DNA of 64,000 nt from contig NZ_RCOG02000024.1 of assembly GCF_009663685.2 (NCBI RefSeq), positions 62,001-126,000 on the forward strand, written 5' to 3'. The translations under genes were made by a program, and so were the position numbers. The notes beneath the pieces were generated by a model, which was not told the DNA's origin, made no database searches, and saw only the letters and a list, made by a program, of their open reading frames with translations. This DNA is from Cupriavidus sp. U2 (GTDB lineage Bacteria > Pseudomonadota > Gammaproteobacteria > Burkholderiales > Burkholderiaceae). Position 1 is the first letter of the stretch. Each line of letters begins with the position of its first letter. Shown here one piece after another: positions 45,355-54,572 of the stretch.

Positions 45355-46917
45355 ATGGAACTCGATCCCGACACCTGCTACAAGGCCGTTGCATCACACG
45401 ACCGCCGCTTCGACGGACGCTTCTTCGTAGGCGTGTCGTCCACGGGCGTGTACTGCCGGCCGATCTGCGCGGTGCGCACGCCGAAGCGCGAAAACTGCAC
45501 GTTCTACGAGTCCGCGGCGGCCGCGGAAAAGCATGGCTTCCGGCCGTGCCTGCGCTGCCGGCCGGAACTGGCGCCGGGCCATGGGCTGGCCGACATCTCC
45601 GGACGGCTGGCGCAGGCCGCTGCCACGCTGATCGACGAGGGCTTCATGGCCGGTGCCGGCGTGGCGCAGCTGGCCGCGCGCATCGGCGTGACGGAGCGCC
45701 ATCTGCGCCGGCTGTTTGATGCCGAGTTTGGCGTGTCGGTGCATGAATATGCGCAGACGCAGAAGCTGCTGCTGGCCAAGCGCCTGCTGACCGATACCGT
45801 GCTGCCCGTGACCGAAGTGGCGCTGGCGGCCGGGTTTGGCAGCGTGCGCCGCTTCAATGATGTGCTCAAGGAGCGGTATGGCCTGACGCCACTGGCGATG
45901 CGCAAGCGCGCGGCCGATGGCATGGCGGATCGCCTGGTTTTCGAACTCGGCTATCGTCCGCCGCTGGCCTGGGCCGAATGGCTCCGCTTCCTGGCCGTGC
46001 GGGCCGTTGACGGTATCGACCAATGCCACGCCGGCGTCTACACGCGCTCGATGGCCATCGACGCGGGCGGCCATCGGCACCTTGGCTGGGTCCGGCTGGA
46101 ACACGTGCCGAAGCGCACGGTGGTGCGCGTGACGCTGTCCGGTTCGCTGGCGCACGTGATTCCGCAGGCGCTGGGCAAGGTGCGCCGCCTCTGCGATCTG
46201 GGCTGCCGGCCCGATATCGTCGATGCGCACCTGGGCGAGCTGGCGGCCGGCACGCCGGGCATGCGCCTGCCGGGCACGTTCGACGGGTTGGAGATTGCGG
46301 TGCGGGCTATCGTCGGACAGGTGATTTCAGTGGTCCAGGCGCGCCGTATCCTGGCGCGGCTCGTGCGCATCGCGGGCGAGCCGTTGCCGCCGCAGGCGCT
46401 GGCCGGCCTCCAGAATCCGGCCGATGCCACCCAGGCGGCGCCCGTGACCCACGCCTTCCCGACCCCCCAGGCGCTGGCCGCGCTGCCCGATGCCGATTAC
46501 CAGGCGGCCGGCGTGTCGGTGCCGAAGATCCGCGCAATCCGGGCCCTGGCGCGGCAGGTGGCGGCCGGGGAGATCCGGCTCGATCCGCACGCGGCACCTG
46601 AGGACACCGTCGCGCGGCTGTGCGCGATCGACGGGATTGGCGACTGGACGGCGCAGTACGTGGCCATGCGGGCGCTGGGCTGGCCCGATGCGTTTCCGGG
46701 CACCGACTACGCATTGCGCAAGGTGCTGGACGTGAGCACCGTCCGGGCGATGCAGGCCAGGACTGCGCAATGGGCGCCGTGGCGCGCCTATGCGGCGATC
46801 CACCTGTGGCATCGCTACGAGCAGATCAAGGACGCTGCGCAGACGCCGGGCACCGGCGCCGACCGCATCGACATCCAGGACAGCAACATCAAGGACAGCG
46901 AGGAAGCAGCAGCATGA
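45355..46917 (+). CDS. alkA: Ada N-domain/AraC/AlkA fusion DNA glycosylase
   Basis: 520 residues from the ATG at 45355 (AGGA upstream; an ATG nine bases earlier is also possible). Three parts: an Ada N-terminal zinc domain with Cys34, Cys38, Cys65 and Cys68 in the methyl-acceptor layout (VYCRPICAVRTPKRENC, FRPCLRCRPE); an AraC-type helix-turn-helix (LAARIGVTERHLRRLFDAEFG, VTEVALAAGFGSVRRFNDVLK); and an AlkA glycosylase with helix-hairpin-helix LCAIDGIGDWTAQYVAMRAL and catalytic-type Asp in GTDYALRK. It probably both senses methyl-phosphotriesters and removes 3-methyladenine. It overlaps ogt by 4 bp. Confidence 0.93.
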   Translation: MELDPDTCYKAVASHDRRFDGRFFVGVSSTGVYCRPICAVRTPKRENCTFYESAAAAEKHGFRPCLRCRPELAPGHGLADISGRLAQAAATLIDEGFMAGAGVAQLAARIGVTERHLRRLFDAEFGVSVHEYAQTQKLLLAKRLLTDTVLPVTEVALAAGFGSVRRFNDVLKERYGLTPLAMRKRAADGMADRLVFELGYRPPLAWAEWLRFLAVRAVDGIDQCHAGVYTRSMAIDAGGHRHLGWVRLEHVPKRTVVRVTLSGSLAHVIPQALGKVRRLCDLGCRPDIVDAHLGELAAGTPGMRLPGTFDGLEIAVRAIVGQVISVVQARRILARLVRIAGEPLPPQALAGLQNPADATQAAPVTHAFPTPQALAALPDADYQAAGVSVPKIRAIRALARQVAAGEIRLDPHAAPEDTVARLCAIDGIGDWTAQYVAMRALGWPDAFPGTDYALRKVLDVSTVRAMQARTAQWAPWRAYAAIHLWHRYEQIKDAAQTPGTGADRIDIQDSNIKDSEEAAA

Positions 46918-47477
46918 ACAGCTATCAGATCATCGACAGCCCGCTGGGCAATATCCTGCTGCGCGCGCAAGACGGCCTGCTGACAGGCGCGTTCTTCGCG
47001 GGGCAGAAATACCACCCGGGCCAGGCCAGCGCCACGGCGCCGGTATCCGACGCCGACGCGCGCGTGCTGGCGCAGGCGGCGGAACAACTCGACGCCTACT
47101 TCGACGGCCGGCTGCATACGTTCACCGTGCCGATCCGGTTTGCCGGCAGTGCGTTCCAGCAACGGATCTGGCAAGCCCTGTGCGATATCGAATTTGGCGA
47201 AACTTCGACGTACGGACAACTGGGTGCTGGCCTTGGCCTGCCACCGAGCCATTCACGTGCGGTGGGCGGGGCGGTGGGGCGCAATCCGCTGTCGGTCATC
47301 GTGCCGTGCCATCGCGTGCTGGGCGCGTCAGGGGCGCTGACCGGCTACGCCGGCGGAGTCGATCGCAAACGCGCGCTGTTGGGCCTGGAGGGCGCGCTGC
47401 AAGCGGGCGAGGTGGGCAATGGTCCGGGCGCGGCCGGCCGCGCGCGGGCGGGGCAGGCTGTGTTGGCGCTCTATTGA
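46914..47477 (+). CDS. ogt: O6-methylguanine-DNA methyltransferase
   Basis: 187 residues, start overlapping the alkA stop (ATGA). The methyltransferase motif is VIVPCHRVLGASGALTGYAGG with the acceptor Cys, and the recognition helix FGETSTYGQLGAGLG comes before it. It removes O6-alkyl groups suicidally. The neighbouring Ada-AlkA gene makes an adaptive alkylation-repair operon. Confidence 0.95.
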   Translation: MNSYQIIDSPLGNILLRAQDGLLTGAFFAGQKYHPGQASATAPVSDADARVLAQAAEQLDAYFDGRLHTFTVPIRFAGSAFQQRIWQALCDIEFGETSTYGQLGAGLGLPPSHSRAVGGAVGRNPLSVIVPCHRVLGASGALTGYAGGVDRKRALLGLEGALQAGEVGNGPGAAGRARAGQAVLALY

Positions 47478-47480
47478 ACG

Positions 47481-48029
47481 GTGCCGCGGCTTTTCATCGC
47501 GATCGACACACCGGCCGCGCTGGCGCACGCGCTGCTGCAAACCCTGCCCGCCCATCGCGATATCCGGCCCACGCCAGCCGCGCAGTTGCATCTGACGCTG
47601 CGCTTCCTGGGCGAGTGCGATGCAGCGGTCACGACGGCCATCGCGCAGGCGCTGCGGGGCGTGGCCGTCAAGCCCATGGTGCTGCAGATCCTTGGCGTCG
47701 GGCGTTTTCGGGGCCGGCAGGGGTCGATCCTCTGGGCCGGGCTGGCCGAATCGGCGCCATTGCAGGGTCTGGTCGATCAGATCAGCGCCGTGCTGGAAGC
47801 CCACGGCATCGCGCCTGATCCGCGTCGCTTCCGCCCGCATCTGACGCTGGCGCGCTGCCGTCCGGGCGTGCCCGAGCCGCTGCTGCGCGATTGGCTCGGC
47901 GCATTCCGCGACCTCGCGGCGCCGCCGTGGCACGTCGATCGTTTCCTGCTCTATGAGAGCTTTCTTGGCCAGGACGGCGCGCGGCATGTCGTGCGCGACA
48001 CGTATCGGGCGGTCAGCCCAGGTTGCTGA
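47481..48029 (+). CDS. thpR: RNA 2',3'-cyclic phosphodiesterase
   Basis: 182 residues with a GTG start three bases after ogt. Two HxTx motifs are present, HLTL at about residues 38-41 and HLTL near 120, which define the 2H phosphoesterases once called LigT. The enzyme opens 2',3'-cyclic phosphates on RNA. Its stop overlaps the convergent LysE gene by 17 bp. It shares the alkA-ogt transcript. Confidence 0.92.
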   Translation: MPRLFIAIDTPAALAHALLQTLPAHRDIRPTPAAQLHLTLRFLGECDAAVTTAIAQALRGVAVKPMVLQILGVGRFRGRQGSILWAGLAESAPLQGLVDQISAVLEAHGIAPDPRRFRPHLTLARCRPGVPEPLLRDWLGAFRDLAAPPWHVDRFLLYESFLGQDGARHVVRDTYRAVSPGC

Positions 48030-48636
48030 CGCCCAGCGCCACCCCCAGCCCGCATAGCGTGGTGCCGATGACCCGGTCCAGCAGCCGCTGGCGCTGCAGC
48101 ATGGCCGCGCGCAGTGCCGGCGAGCCGAAGCACCACGCGACGATGCCGAACCAGATCAGGTGCGCCAGCGACATGAACAGGCCGTAGCCGAACTGCGCCG
48201 CGAGCGGGGTATGGGGACTGACCACCTGCGTATAAGTGCTGACCACGAACAGCGTGGTCTTCGGGTTCAGCGCATTGGTCAGGAAGCCCATGCGGCATGC
48301 CGCTGCGCCGGAAATGGCTGGCGCGGCCGTGGTGTCCACCGTGATCGCCTTGCGATTGCGCAGCGTCTGGATGCCGATCCACACCAGATAGCCGGCGCCC
48401 AGCAGCTTGATGACCGACAGCACGCCATGGGCGTGGGCAATCAGCAGCGACACGCCGAACATCGTATAAGCCACATGCACCTGCACACCCAGCGCGATGC
48501 CCAGCGCGCACAGCAAGCCGGTGCGCCGGCCGAAAAGGTAGCTGTTGCGGGTGACCATGGCGAAGTCCGGCCCGGGGCTGATCACGGCAAGGACGGTGAT
48601 GGTGGCGACGGCGGCAAGTTCGGCGAGCGATGTCAT
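48013..48636 (-). CDS. LysE/RhtB-family amino-acid exporter
   Basis: 207 residues, about six membrane segments. The family shows in the opening AAVATITVLAVISPGPDFAMVTRNSYLFGRRTGLLCALGIALGVQVHVAYTMFG and in GFLTNALNPKTTLFVVSTYTQVV. Such carriers export amino acids or homoserine lactones. It is divergent from a LysR gene 128 bp away, which is its likely regulator. Confidence 0.9.
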   Translation of the reverse strand: MTSLAELAAVATITVLAVISPGPDFAMVTRNSYLFGRRTGLLCALGIALGVQVHVAYTMFGVSLLIAHAHGVLSVIKLLGAGYLVWIGIQTLRNRKAITVDTTAAPAISGAAACRMGFLTNALNPKTTLFVVSTYTQVVSPHTPLAAQFGYGLFMSLAHLIWFGIVAWCFGSPALRAAMLQRQRLLDRVIGTTLCGLGVALGVSNLG

Positions 48637-48699
48637 TTCGGGTCAGTTTTCGTTGTGGAAAGGGGCGGCCGGGGGGCGCGTGCCGGCACGATTCTGTCG

Positions 48700-48716
48700 C
48701 GCAGAAACGGGTACGC
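48700..48716 (+). repeat. 17-bp dispersed intergenic motif, copy 4
   Basis: Exact copy of CGCAGAAACGGGTACGC in the divergent LysE/LysR region, the same orientation as the copy at 3817. Confidence 0.75.
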
Positions 48717-48764
48717 AAAGCGATTTATACTGGCGCAATTCCGTGAGTAAAACTGACTGATCGC

Positions 48765-49679
48765 ATGGCTTCGATGCACTGGCTGGGCTGGATACGCTTT
48801 TTCGAGGCGGCGGCGCGGCACCAGAATTTCGCGCGCGCGGCCGAAGAGTTGCACCTGACGCACGGCGCGATCAGCCGCCAGATCCGGCAGCTGGAAGACG
48901 CGCTGGGCGTGCCCCTGTTCGAGCGGCGCAACCGGGCGGTTTTCCTGACCGAGGCCGGCCAGACGCTGCATGCGGCGGCCACGCAATCGATGGATCTGCT
49001 GGCGGCGGCAGCCGAACGGATCCGTGGGCCGACGCCGGCTACCGCATTGGTGCTGTCGTGCGAGCCCACCATCGCCATGCGCTGGCTGATCCCCCGGCTC
49101 GGCCGTTTTTCGGCGGCCCATCCGGGCATTCCGCTACACCTGATGGCGGCCGGCGGCCCCGTGGACTTTGCCGGGCAAGGCATTGATGTTGCCCTGCGGC
49201 GTAACGATTTTGCGTTCGATCCGCGCTGGCACACCCGCGAACTGGCGCCCGAGCGCGTCGGTCCGGTCTGCCGTCCGGATCAGGCGGCTTCGGGGCTGGC
49301 CGACTCGGTCAGGCTGCATACCCGTACGCGTCCCGATGCCTGGCAGCGATGGGCCCGCAGCGCCGGGGTGGCCCTGCCGGGCGCGCCCGACGGGCCCGGC
49401 AGCCAGCGCGACGCCTGGTATGAACACTTCTACCTGAGCCTGCAGGCCGCCGCTGCCGGGTTGGGCTGGGCCGTGGCATCGGAATGGATGGCCGCCGACG
49501 AACTGGCCGATGGCCGGCTGACCGCCCCGCAGGGATTCGTGCCCGACGGGTCGGCGTACCACCTGATATCGCCCGTGCCGTTTGCCAGGGACCCGCGCCG
49601 CGCGGCCCTGTTGCACTGGCTGCGTGCCGAGCTGGCGCGGGCGCCCATGGGGGAACCGGACGCCCGGGCCCCGCAATGA
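48765..49679 (+). CDS. LysR-family regulator (GcvA-like)
   Basis: 304 residues. The N-terminus, WIRFFEAAARHQNFARAAEELHLTHGAISRQIRQLEDALGVPLFERR, is close to the GcvA/AmpR subgroup, and the effector domain reads SCEPTIAMRWLIPRLGRFSAAHPGIPLHL. It is divergent from the LysE exporter and probably senses its substrate. Confidence 0.92.
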   Translation: MASMHWLGWIRFFEAAARHQNFARAAEELHLTHGAISRQIRQLEDALGVPLFERRNRAVFLTEAGQTLHAAATQSMDLLAAAAERIRGPTPATALVLSCEPTIAMRWLIPRLGRFSAAHPGIPLHLMAAGGPVDFAGQGIDVALRRNDFAFDPRWHTRELAPERVGPVCRPDQAASGLADSVRLHTRTRPDAWQRWARSAGVALPGAPDGPGSQRDAWYEHFYLSLQAAAAGLGWAVASEWMAADELADGRLTAPQGFVPDGSAYHLISPVPFARDPRRAALLHWLRAELARAPMGEPDARAPQ

Positions 49680-49909
49680 CCAACGCTGCACCCGCCGTGG
49701 GTTTGCGGCGCCGAAAGCGTAGCGGAAGCTACCCCACCGAAGTCGGTTCCTAAAGTTACGTCGTATTTTGCCGAAGGCCATGGCATATGCTTGCGCCGCT
49801 TGGGTGGCGCGCTTACCATGCGGCGGCTGGCGCGCCGCGCGCTGACAGATCCATTGCCCGCCCGCCCCGGCGATCCGCGGCGCAACCACTATTAGACGTA
49901 GCGTATTCC

Positions 49910-50704
49910 ATGAGTCTTCAAGATCCCCGCGGGCCGCAGGCAGGCCAATCCTTGTCTCAGTTCGAGGGCGAGTCCGACGAGCGGGACGCTGCGCAGTCGG
50001 ATGAACGCTACCGGCTGACGCACAGTTCGCAGATCGGCACGGTGCTGCGCGACATGGCGTGGCAGAAATGCCTGCTGAACGTGCGCTCGCGCAATGGCTC
50101 CGAGATCGTGACGTCGATCCTGCACGTCGATCCGGCCAACAAGACGTTCATTTTCGACTGGTGCCGTGCCGATGGCGAACGCCAGGCGCTGATGGGGTCG
50201 GACCAGAATGCCTTTTCCGGCCTGCTGCGCGGCGTTCCGGTGAACTTCGTGGTGGGCACGCCCGGTGCCACGCGCTTCGAGGGCGGGCCGGCCTTTATCG
50301 CCGACTTCCCCGAAAAGCTCTACCACTTCCAGCGCCGCCGCCATTTCCGTGCGCGCACGCTGTTGACCAAGGGCTATCGGTGCGAGGTCGTGCTGCCGGC
50401 GTCGGCCGACAAGTCCACGCTGCAGCTCGATATCGCCGATCTTTCGCTGTCCGGCGTGGGCCTGCGTTCGCGCCAGGTGGGCGCCGACCAGCTGCCGGTG
50501 GGCACGGTCATCAAGAAGTGCCGCCTCGATTTTGCCGAGCTGGGCCGCCTGGAGCTGGACATGCAGGTGGTCGGCCACTGGCTGGTCGGGTTTGACGACA
50601 ACACCGTCCACCACTACGGCTGCGCGTTCCTGAATCCGGACGGCCGCATGGAAAACTTCCTGCAGCGCCTGGTGTTCCAGCTGGAACTGGCGCACCGGGG
50701 CTGA
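49910..50704 (+). CDS. ycgR: Flagellar brake protein YcgR (PilZ, c-di-GMP-binding)
   Basis: 264 residues from the ATG at 49910; an open frame to 49787 lacks conserved sequence. An N-terminal YcgR domain is followed by a PilZ domain with the c-di-GMP motifs RRRHFR (residues 142-147, the RxxxR core) and DLSLSG (177-182, DxSxxG). With c-di-GMP it binds the flagellar motor and slows it. No flagellar genes are in the window. Confidence 0.92.
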   Translation: MSLQDPRGPQAGQSLSQFEGESDERDAAQSDERYRLTHSSQIGTVLRDMAWQKCLLNVRSRNGSEIVTSILHVDPANKTFIFDWCRADGERQALMGSDQNAFSGLLRGVPVNFVVGTPGATRFEGGPAFIADFPEKLYHFQRRRHFRARTLLTKGYRCEVVLPASADKSTLQLDIADLSLSGVGLRSRQVGADQLPVGTVIKKCRLDFAELGRLELDMQVVGHWLVGFDDNTVHHYGCAFLNPDGRMENFLQRLVFQLELAHRG

Positions 50705-50720
50705 GCCGCGGCGGGGTTCG

Positions 50721-51569
50721 TCAGCTTCCGACCAGCTTGCCGATTGCGGCTGCCGCCTCTCGCATGGGGCCGAGCAGCCGCGCGATCATCTCGGATTCCG
50801 ACACCTTGTTGGCCTTCACGCTCACGCTGATGGCCGCCACCACCATGCCCGTCTGGGCGCGCACCGGCACGGCAATCGCCCGCAGGCCCGGTTCCAGTTC
50901 CTCGTCGATCAGCACATAGTCCAGTTCGCGCGCGCGCTGGAACGCCGCTTCCAGCTCCGGCCGCGACACCTTGGTCAGCAGCGTGCGCGGGCGCAGCTCG
51001 GCATGTTCGAAGAACGCTTCGAGCACGGCGTCGGGCTGGTGGGCCAGCAGCAGGCGGCCCGTGGACGTGCAATAGGCCGGCAAGCGGCTGCCCATGCCCA
51101 GCGAGTGGGTCAGCACGCGATGCACCTCGGAGCGCACCAGGTACAGGATGTCGATGCCGTCCAGGATGGCCAGCGCCGACGTCTCGTGGACGCGCGCGCT
51201 CAGCGTGTCGAGGATGGGCTGCGCCGACGACACCAGCGAGGTCGACGAAAAATAGGCATGTCCCAGGTGCAGCACGCGCGGCCGCAGCGCAAAATGCCCG
51301 TCCTGCTGGCTCACGTATCCCAGTTGCTCCAGCGTATAGAGACAGCGCCGCACCGAGGCGCGCGACAGTTGCGTGCGCTGGGCCACCTGCGAGATCGTCA
51401 GCGGCCGCTTGCGCTCGGAGAACGCCTCCAGCACCGTCAGGCCGCGCGCCAGCGACAGCATGAAGTTCGGATCCCCGGCAAAGCTGTTGAGGATATCGGC
51501 CGGCGGATGGGCGGCGCGGACGGTGTCAGCCTGGGCTGGCTTGAGATGGATGGGATTGGGGGCGTCCAT
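50721..51569 (-). CDS. IclR-family transcriptional regulator
   Basis: 282 residues. The N-terminal winged helix (FMLSLARGLTVLEAFSERKRPLTISQVAQRTQLSRASVRRCLYTLEQLGYV) and the C-terminal effector domain (GSRLPAYCTSTGRLLLAHQPD, DEELEPGLRAIAVPVRAQTG) define the family, and the layout resembles the PcaR/PobR aromatic-acid subgroup. No target operon is adjacent: it is convergent with ycgR, and the next genes belong to other systems. Confidence 0.92.
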   Translation of the reverse strand: MDAPNPIHLKPAQADTVRAAHPPADILNSFAGDPNFMLSLARGLTVLEAFSERKRPLTISQVAQRTQLSRASVRRCLYTLEQLGYVSQQDGHFALRPRVLHLGHAYFSSTSLVSSAQPILDTLSARVHETSALAILDGIDILYLVRSEVHRVLTHSLGMGSRLPAYCTSTGRLLLAHQPDAVLEAFFEHAELRPRTLLTKVSRPELEAAFQRARELDYVLIDEELEPGLRAIAVPVRAQTGMVVAAISVSVKANKVSESEMIARLLGPMREAAAAIGKLVGS

Positions 51570-51829
51570 GGCGGGGGCGATGCGCTGTTCGATAATCGCG
51601 CATCTTAACGCTCCGGCACGTAGATTGCCGAATTCCGGACAAAAAAATGTCGCCGATTGGAGCGGCGACCGGGGAAGGGGGTGTCAAGAGGACGGGGGTC
51701 CTACCGACATCGTCGAGTATAGAGAACCGCACAGAGACATTACATACAACGAAGGTGGGGGTTCGGTACGCCGCACTTTGTGGCGCAGTCTGTGGCGCAG
51801 TCGCCATGCTGAGGCCCGCTCCAGGCTGG

Positions 51830-54163
51830 CTACGGCTTGCCCAGGAACAGGTAGAACGCGTAGTGGCCCCCGGCCGCCCGCCCGTAGGCGAGGTAAAGCG
51901 GGCCGATCGGGCTGTCCACGCCCAGGAACAGCGACCCCGATTTCAGCGCCCCGGTGGGACTGCCCGCGACCAGCGGCGCGCCCACCCGCCCAATTTCCGC
52001 CGACGCCCCGGCGTAGACGCCTTCCAGCAGCGTCTGCTTGACGAGCTTGTTGTAGTAGACCAGCCGGGCGAACTGGATATTGCCGCCGATCAGCTGCCCC
52101 GTGCTGTAGCCGGACTGCTGCAGGAAGCCGCCCCACTGGAACAGGTCGTAGCGGGGCAGCCCCGGGCCGCCGATATTGCTGCCGGCGCGGATGCCCAGGT
52201 TCACCGTGCTGCTGCCAAACGAATACGCGCCGGTCGCCGTCAGCTCGCCCTTCGTGTAGGTATCGGTGGCGCCCATGCTGGCCTGCGACGAGAACACGTT
52301 GATCGATCCGCCATAGCCAAAACGCGGAAAGTTGATGCTGTCCAGCTGATCGAACAGCAGCCGGCCCGTGATGGCCCGCCGCTGCACGTCGCTGCCGGCG
52401 GCCGGTGCCAGCGATTCCGGGCCGGTGGACAGCGACACGTTCTGATGCCCGATCACCACGCCCAGCCGGGCTTCGCCGTACTTGGTGAACTGGCTGCCCA
52501 CATCGAACGCGAAATCGGTGCGGCGCAGGTCGTATTCGGCGATCTTGCTGTTGCCGCTGAACACGTTGACGGGCCGGCGTTCCAGTTCGATGCGCGGCGC
52601 CACGAAGAACAGCTGGCGCGTATCGAGCGGCTGGTAGAACTCGCTGACCAGGCTCGATGTCTGCCCCACCTGCACGTCGTTGCGCCATTCGGCGCCGAGC
52701 GAATTGAGCCAGGTGCGGCGATAGCTGGCCAGCAGGTTGAAGAAGGCGTTGCCACGGAAGTCCGAACTCAGGCCCAGCCCGAAGCGCAGGTAGTCGGGAC
52801 CGTAGCTTTTTTCGACGGCATCCACGTTCAGCACCCGCTTGCCCGGTTCCTCCAGGAAGCGGTAGTTCACATGCTCGAAATCGCCGGTGCCGAACAGGCG
52901 CCGCATGTCGCGGTCCAGCGTGGCCTGCGTGATCGGCTCGCCGGGCCGGGTTTCCATGGTGGCGGCCGCAAAGGCCGGGTTGACGCGATCCAGCGGGGCG
53001 AAGCGGATCTCGTCGACCGGACGCAGGTCGGGCGGCGGCAGGGCGCGCTGCGCGACGCGCAGGGCCGCGTATTTGTCTTCCGGCAGCGACAGCGCCGACA
53101 GCCGGTCGGCCACGCGCTGGGCGGCCGCTTCGCCGATGGGGATGGTCTTGGGCAGGTGGTTGAAGTCGCCCGCCGAGAAATCGCCCAGCGCCGGCTCGAT
53201 CAGGATGTCGGTCGGCTTCAGCGACGCCAGCGACGTGCGCACGTTCTGCTCGGTCAGGATATTGAGCATCTGCCCGGTCACGCCGATCAGCGAGGTCAGT
53301 TCCTCGCGCTTCATCAGCGGTGTGCCCAGGTTCACGGCGATGACGATGTCGGCGCCCATGGCCCGCGCCACGTCCACGGGCAGGTTGTCGGTGAGCCCGC
53401 CATCGACCAGCAGCTTGCCTTCGTACTCGGTGGGCGCCACCGCGCCGGGCACCGACATGCTGGCGCGCATGACATTGGCCAGTTCGCCCTCGCTGAAGAC
53501 CACCGGCGTGCCGGCCACCAGGTCGGTGGCGACGGCGCGGTAGGGAATCGGCAGCGAGTCGAAATCGCGATAGCCGGGCGCATTGGCCAGCTGGCGCAGC
53601 ACGGTTTCGAGCTGCACGCCCGATACCGCCCCCTTTGGCAGCAGCAGGCCGTCCGACCGTACCCCGATCTCGGGCGTCACCAGGTTGGTGTGATCCTCGA
53701 TCTTGCGCCGGATGGCCAGGTCCTGGCGCGGCGGCCGTTCCTTGAACAGCGCATCGGTCGACAGGCCGGCGACGAGCTTTTCCATATCGGCGGTGCTCAT
53801 TCCCGTGGCGTATGCGCCGCCGACCAGCGATCCCATGCTGGTACCGGCGATGCAGTCCACCGGCACGCGCAGCGATTCCAGCACCTTCAGCACCCCGATA
53901 TGCGCCGCGCCGCGTGCGCCGCCGCCGGACAGCACGAGGCAGATGCGGGGCCGTCCGTCCGGATGTGGCGGCAGTGCGGGGCGCGTGACAGGTTGGTCCG
54001 GCGTGGCCGGCGTCAGTACCGGCGGGGCGGTGGGGGCCGGGTTGGGCGGCGGCAAGAGCGCGCGGCCCGCGTCGGCCGCGATGGCGGCGGCGCAGGCCAG
54101 CATGGCCGCCAGGCCTGCGGCGGACCGATGCAATGCGGAAATGACGCGCGTGGCAGTGACCAT
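51830..54163 (-). CDS. Patatin-like phospholipase with outer-membrane beta-barrel (PlpD/type Vd-like)
   Basis: 777 residues from the ATG at 54163, which begins a signal peptide (VISALHRSAAGLAAMLACAAAIAA); a longer frame to 54445 is open but crosses the promoter of the neighbour. The patatin domain has the oxyanion glycine-rich GGGARGAAH, nucleophile motif GTSMG and the DGG dyad (LLVDGGLTDN). A POTRA-like segment (about residues 390-460) leads to a 16-stranded-type barrel ending GGHYAFYLFLGKP. This is the architecture of PlpD/FplA self-secreted lipases. Confidence 0.88.
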   Translation of the reverse strand: MVTATRVISALHRSAAGLAAMLACAAAIAADAGRALLPPPNPAPTAPPVLTPATPDQPVTRPALPPHPDGRPRICLVLSGGGARGAAHIGVLKVLESLRVPVDCIAGTSMGSLVGGAYATGMSTADMEKLVAGLSTDALFKERPPRQDLAIRRKIEDHTNLVTPEIGVRSDGLLLPKGAVSGVQLETVLRQLANAPGYRDFDSLPIPYRAVATDLVAGTPVVFSEGELANVMRASMSVPGAVAPTEYEGKLLVDGGLTDNLPVDVARAMGADIVIAVNLGTPLMKREELTSLIGVTGQMLNILTEQNVRTSLASLKPTDILIEPALGDFSAGDFNHLPKTIPIGEAAAQRVADRLSALSLPEDKYAALRVAQRALPPPDLRPVDEIRFAPLDRVNPAFAAATMETRPGEPITQATLDRDMRRLFGTGDFEHVNYRFLEEPGKRVLNVDAVEKSYGPDYLRFGLGLSSDFRGNAFFNLLASYRRTWLNSLGAEWRNDVQVGQTSSLVSEFYQPLDTRQLFFVAPRIELERRPVNVFSGNSKIAEYDLRRTDFAFDVGSQFTKYGEARLGVVIGHQNVSLSTGPESLAPAAGSDVQRRAITGRLLFDQLDSINFPRFGYGGSINVFSSQASMGATDTYTKGELTATGAYSFGSSTVNLGIRAGSNIGGPGLPRYDLFQWGGFLQQSGYSTGQLIGGNIQFARLVYYNKLVKQTLLEGVYAGASAEIGRVGAPLVAGSPTGALKSGSLFLGVDSPIGPLYLAYGRAAGGHYAFYLFLGKP

Positions 54164-54362
54164 GGCAATAGGCAGTCCGCCGAGTACCGGTTCGGCGCAC
54201 CACACTATCAGCAGCGCCCAGCCCGGCACAGCCTTGTCGAAACAATTCAATATCGCCCCGGTTTCCTGCATATCAGGGATTGCCTCGGCGTGCATTGGAC
54301 CAAAGACCCTGATCGGGCGGGCGTCATATACTGGCGCGGTTCTGTTCTTCCAAAGTCTTGCC

Positions 54363-54572
54363 GTGTCCGCCGCCGAATCTGCCGCCGATTCCTTCCCCCC
54401 GCCCGATGATCCCAAGCCGCTGCCGCCGGAACGCCCCGGCGACAACGAGTGCTGCCAGAGCGGCTGCGATCCGTGCGTGTTCGACTTCTACAACGACGAG
54501 ATGGACCGCTACCGGCAGGAACTGAAGGCTTGGGAAGCGCGCCAGGTCGGGCGCGTCAAGGTGGATCGGTGA
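54363..54572 (+). CDS. Oxidoreductase-like small protein (DUF/oxidored-like N-terminal domain)
   Basis: 69 residues from a GTG at 54363, since no ATG is near. It matches the small family with ECCQSGCDPCVFDFYNDEMDRYRQELKAWEARQ, where the CCxxxCxxC cysteine cluster is the conserved part. The function is unknown; the cluster suggests metal binding. Its stop overlaps the sirtuin's GTG start (GTGA). Confidence 0.75.
   Translation: MSAAESAADSFPPPDDPKPLPPERPGDNECCQSGCDPCVFDFYNDEMDRYRQELKAWEARQVGRVKVDR

Noticed and set aside
51647..54409. Plus-strand open frame of 920 codons
   Set aside because: Antisense shadow of the patatin-like gene; no recognisable protein features.
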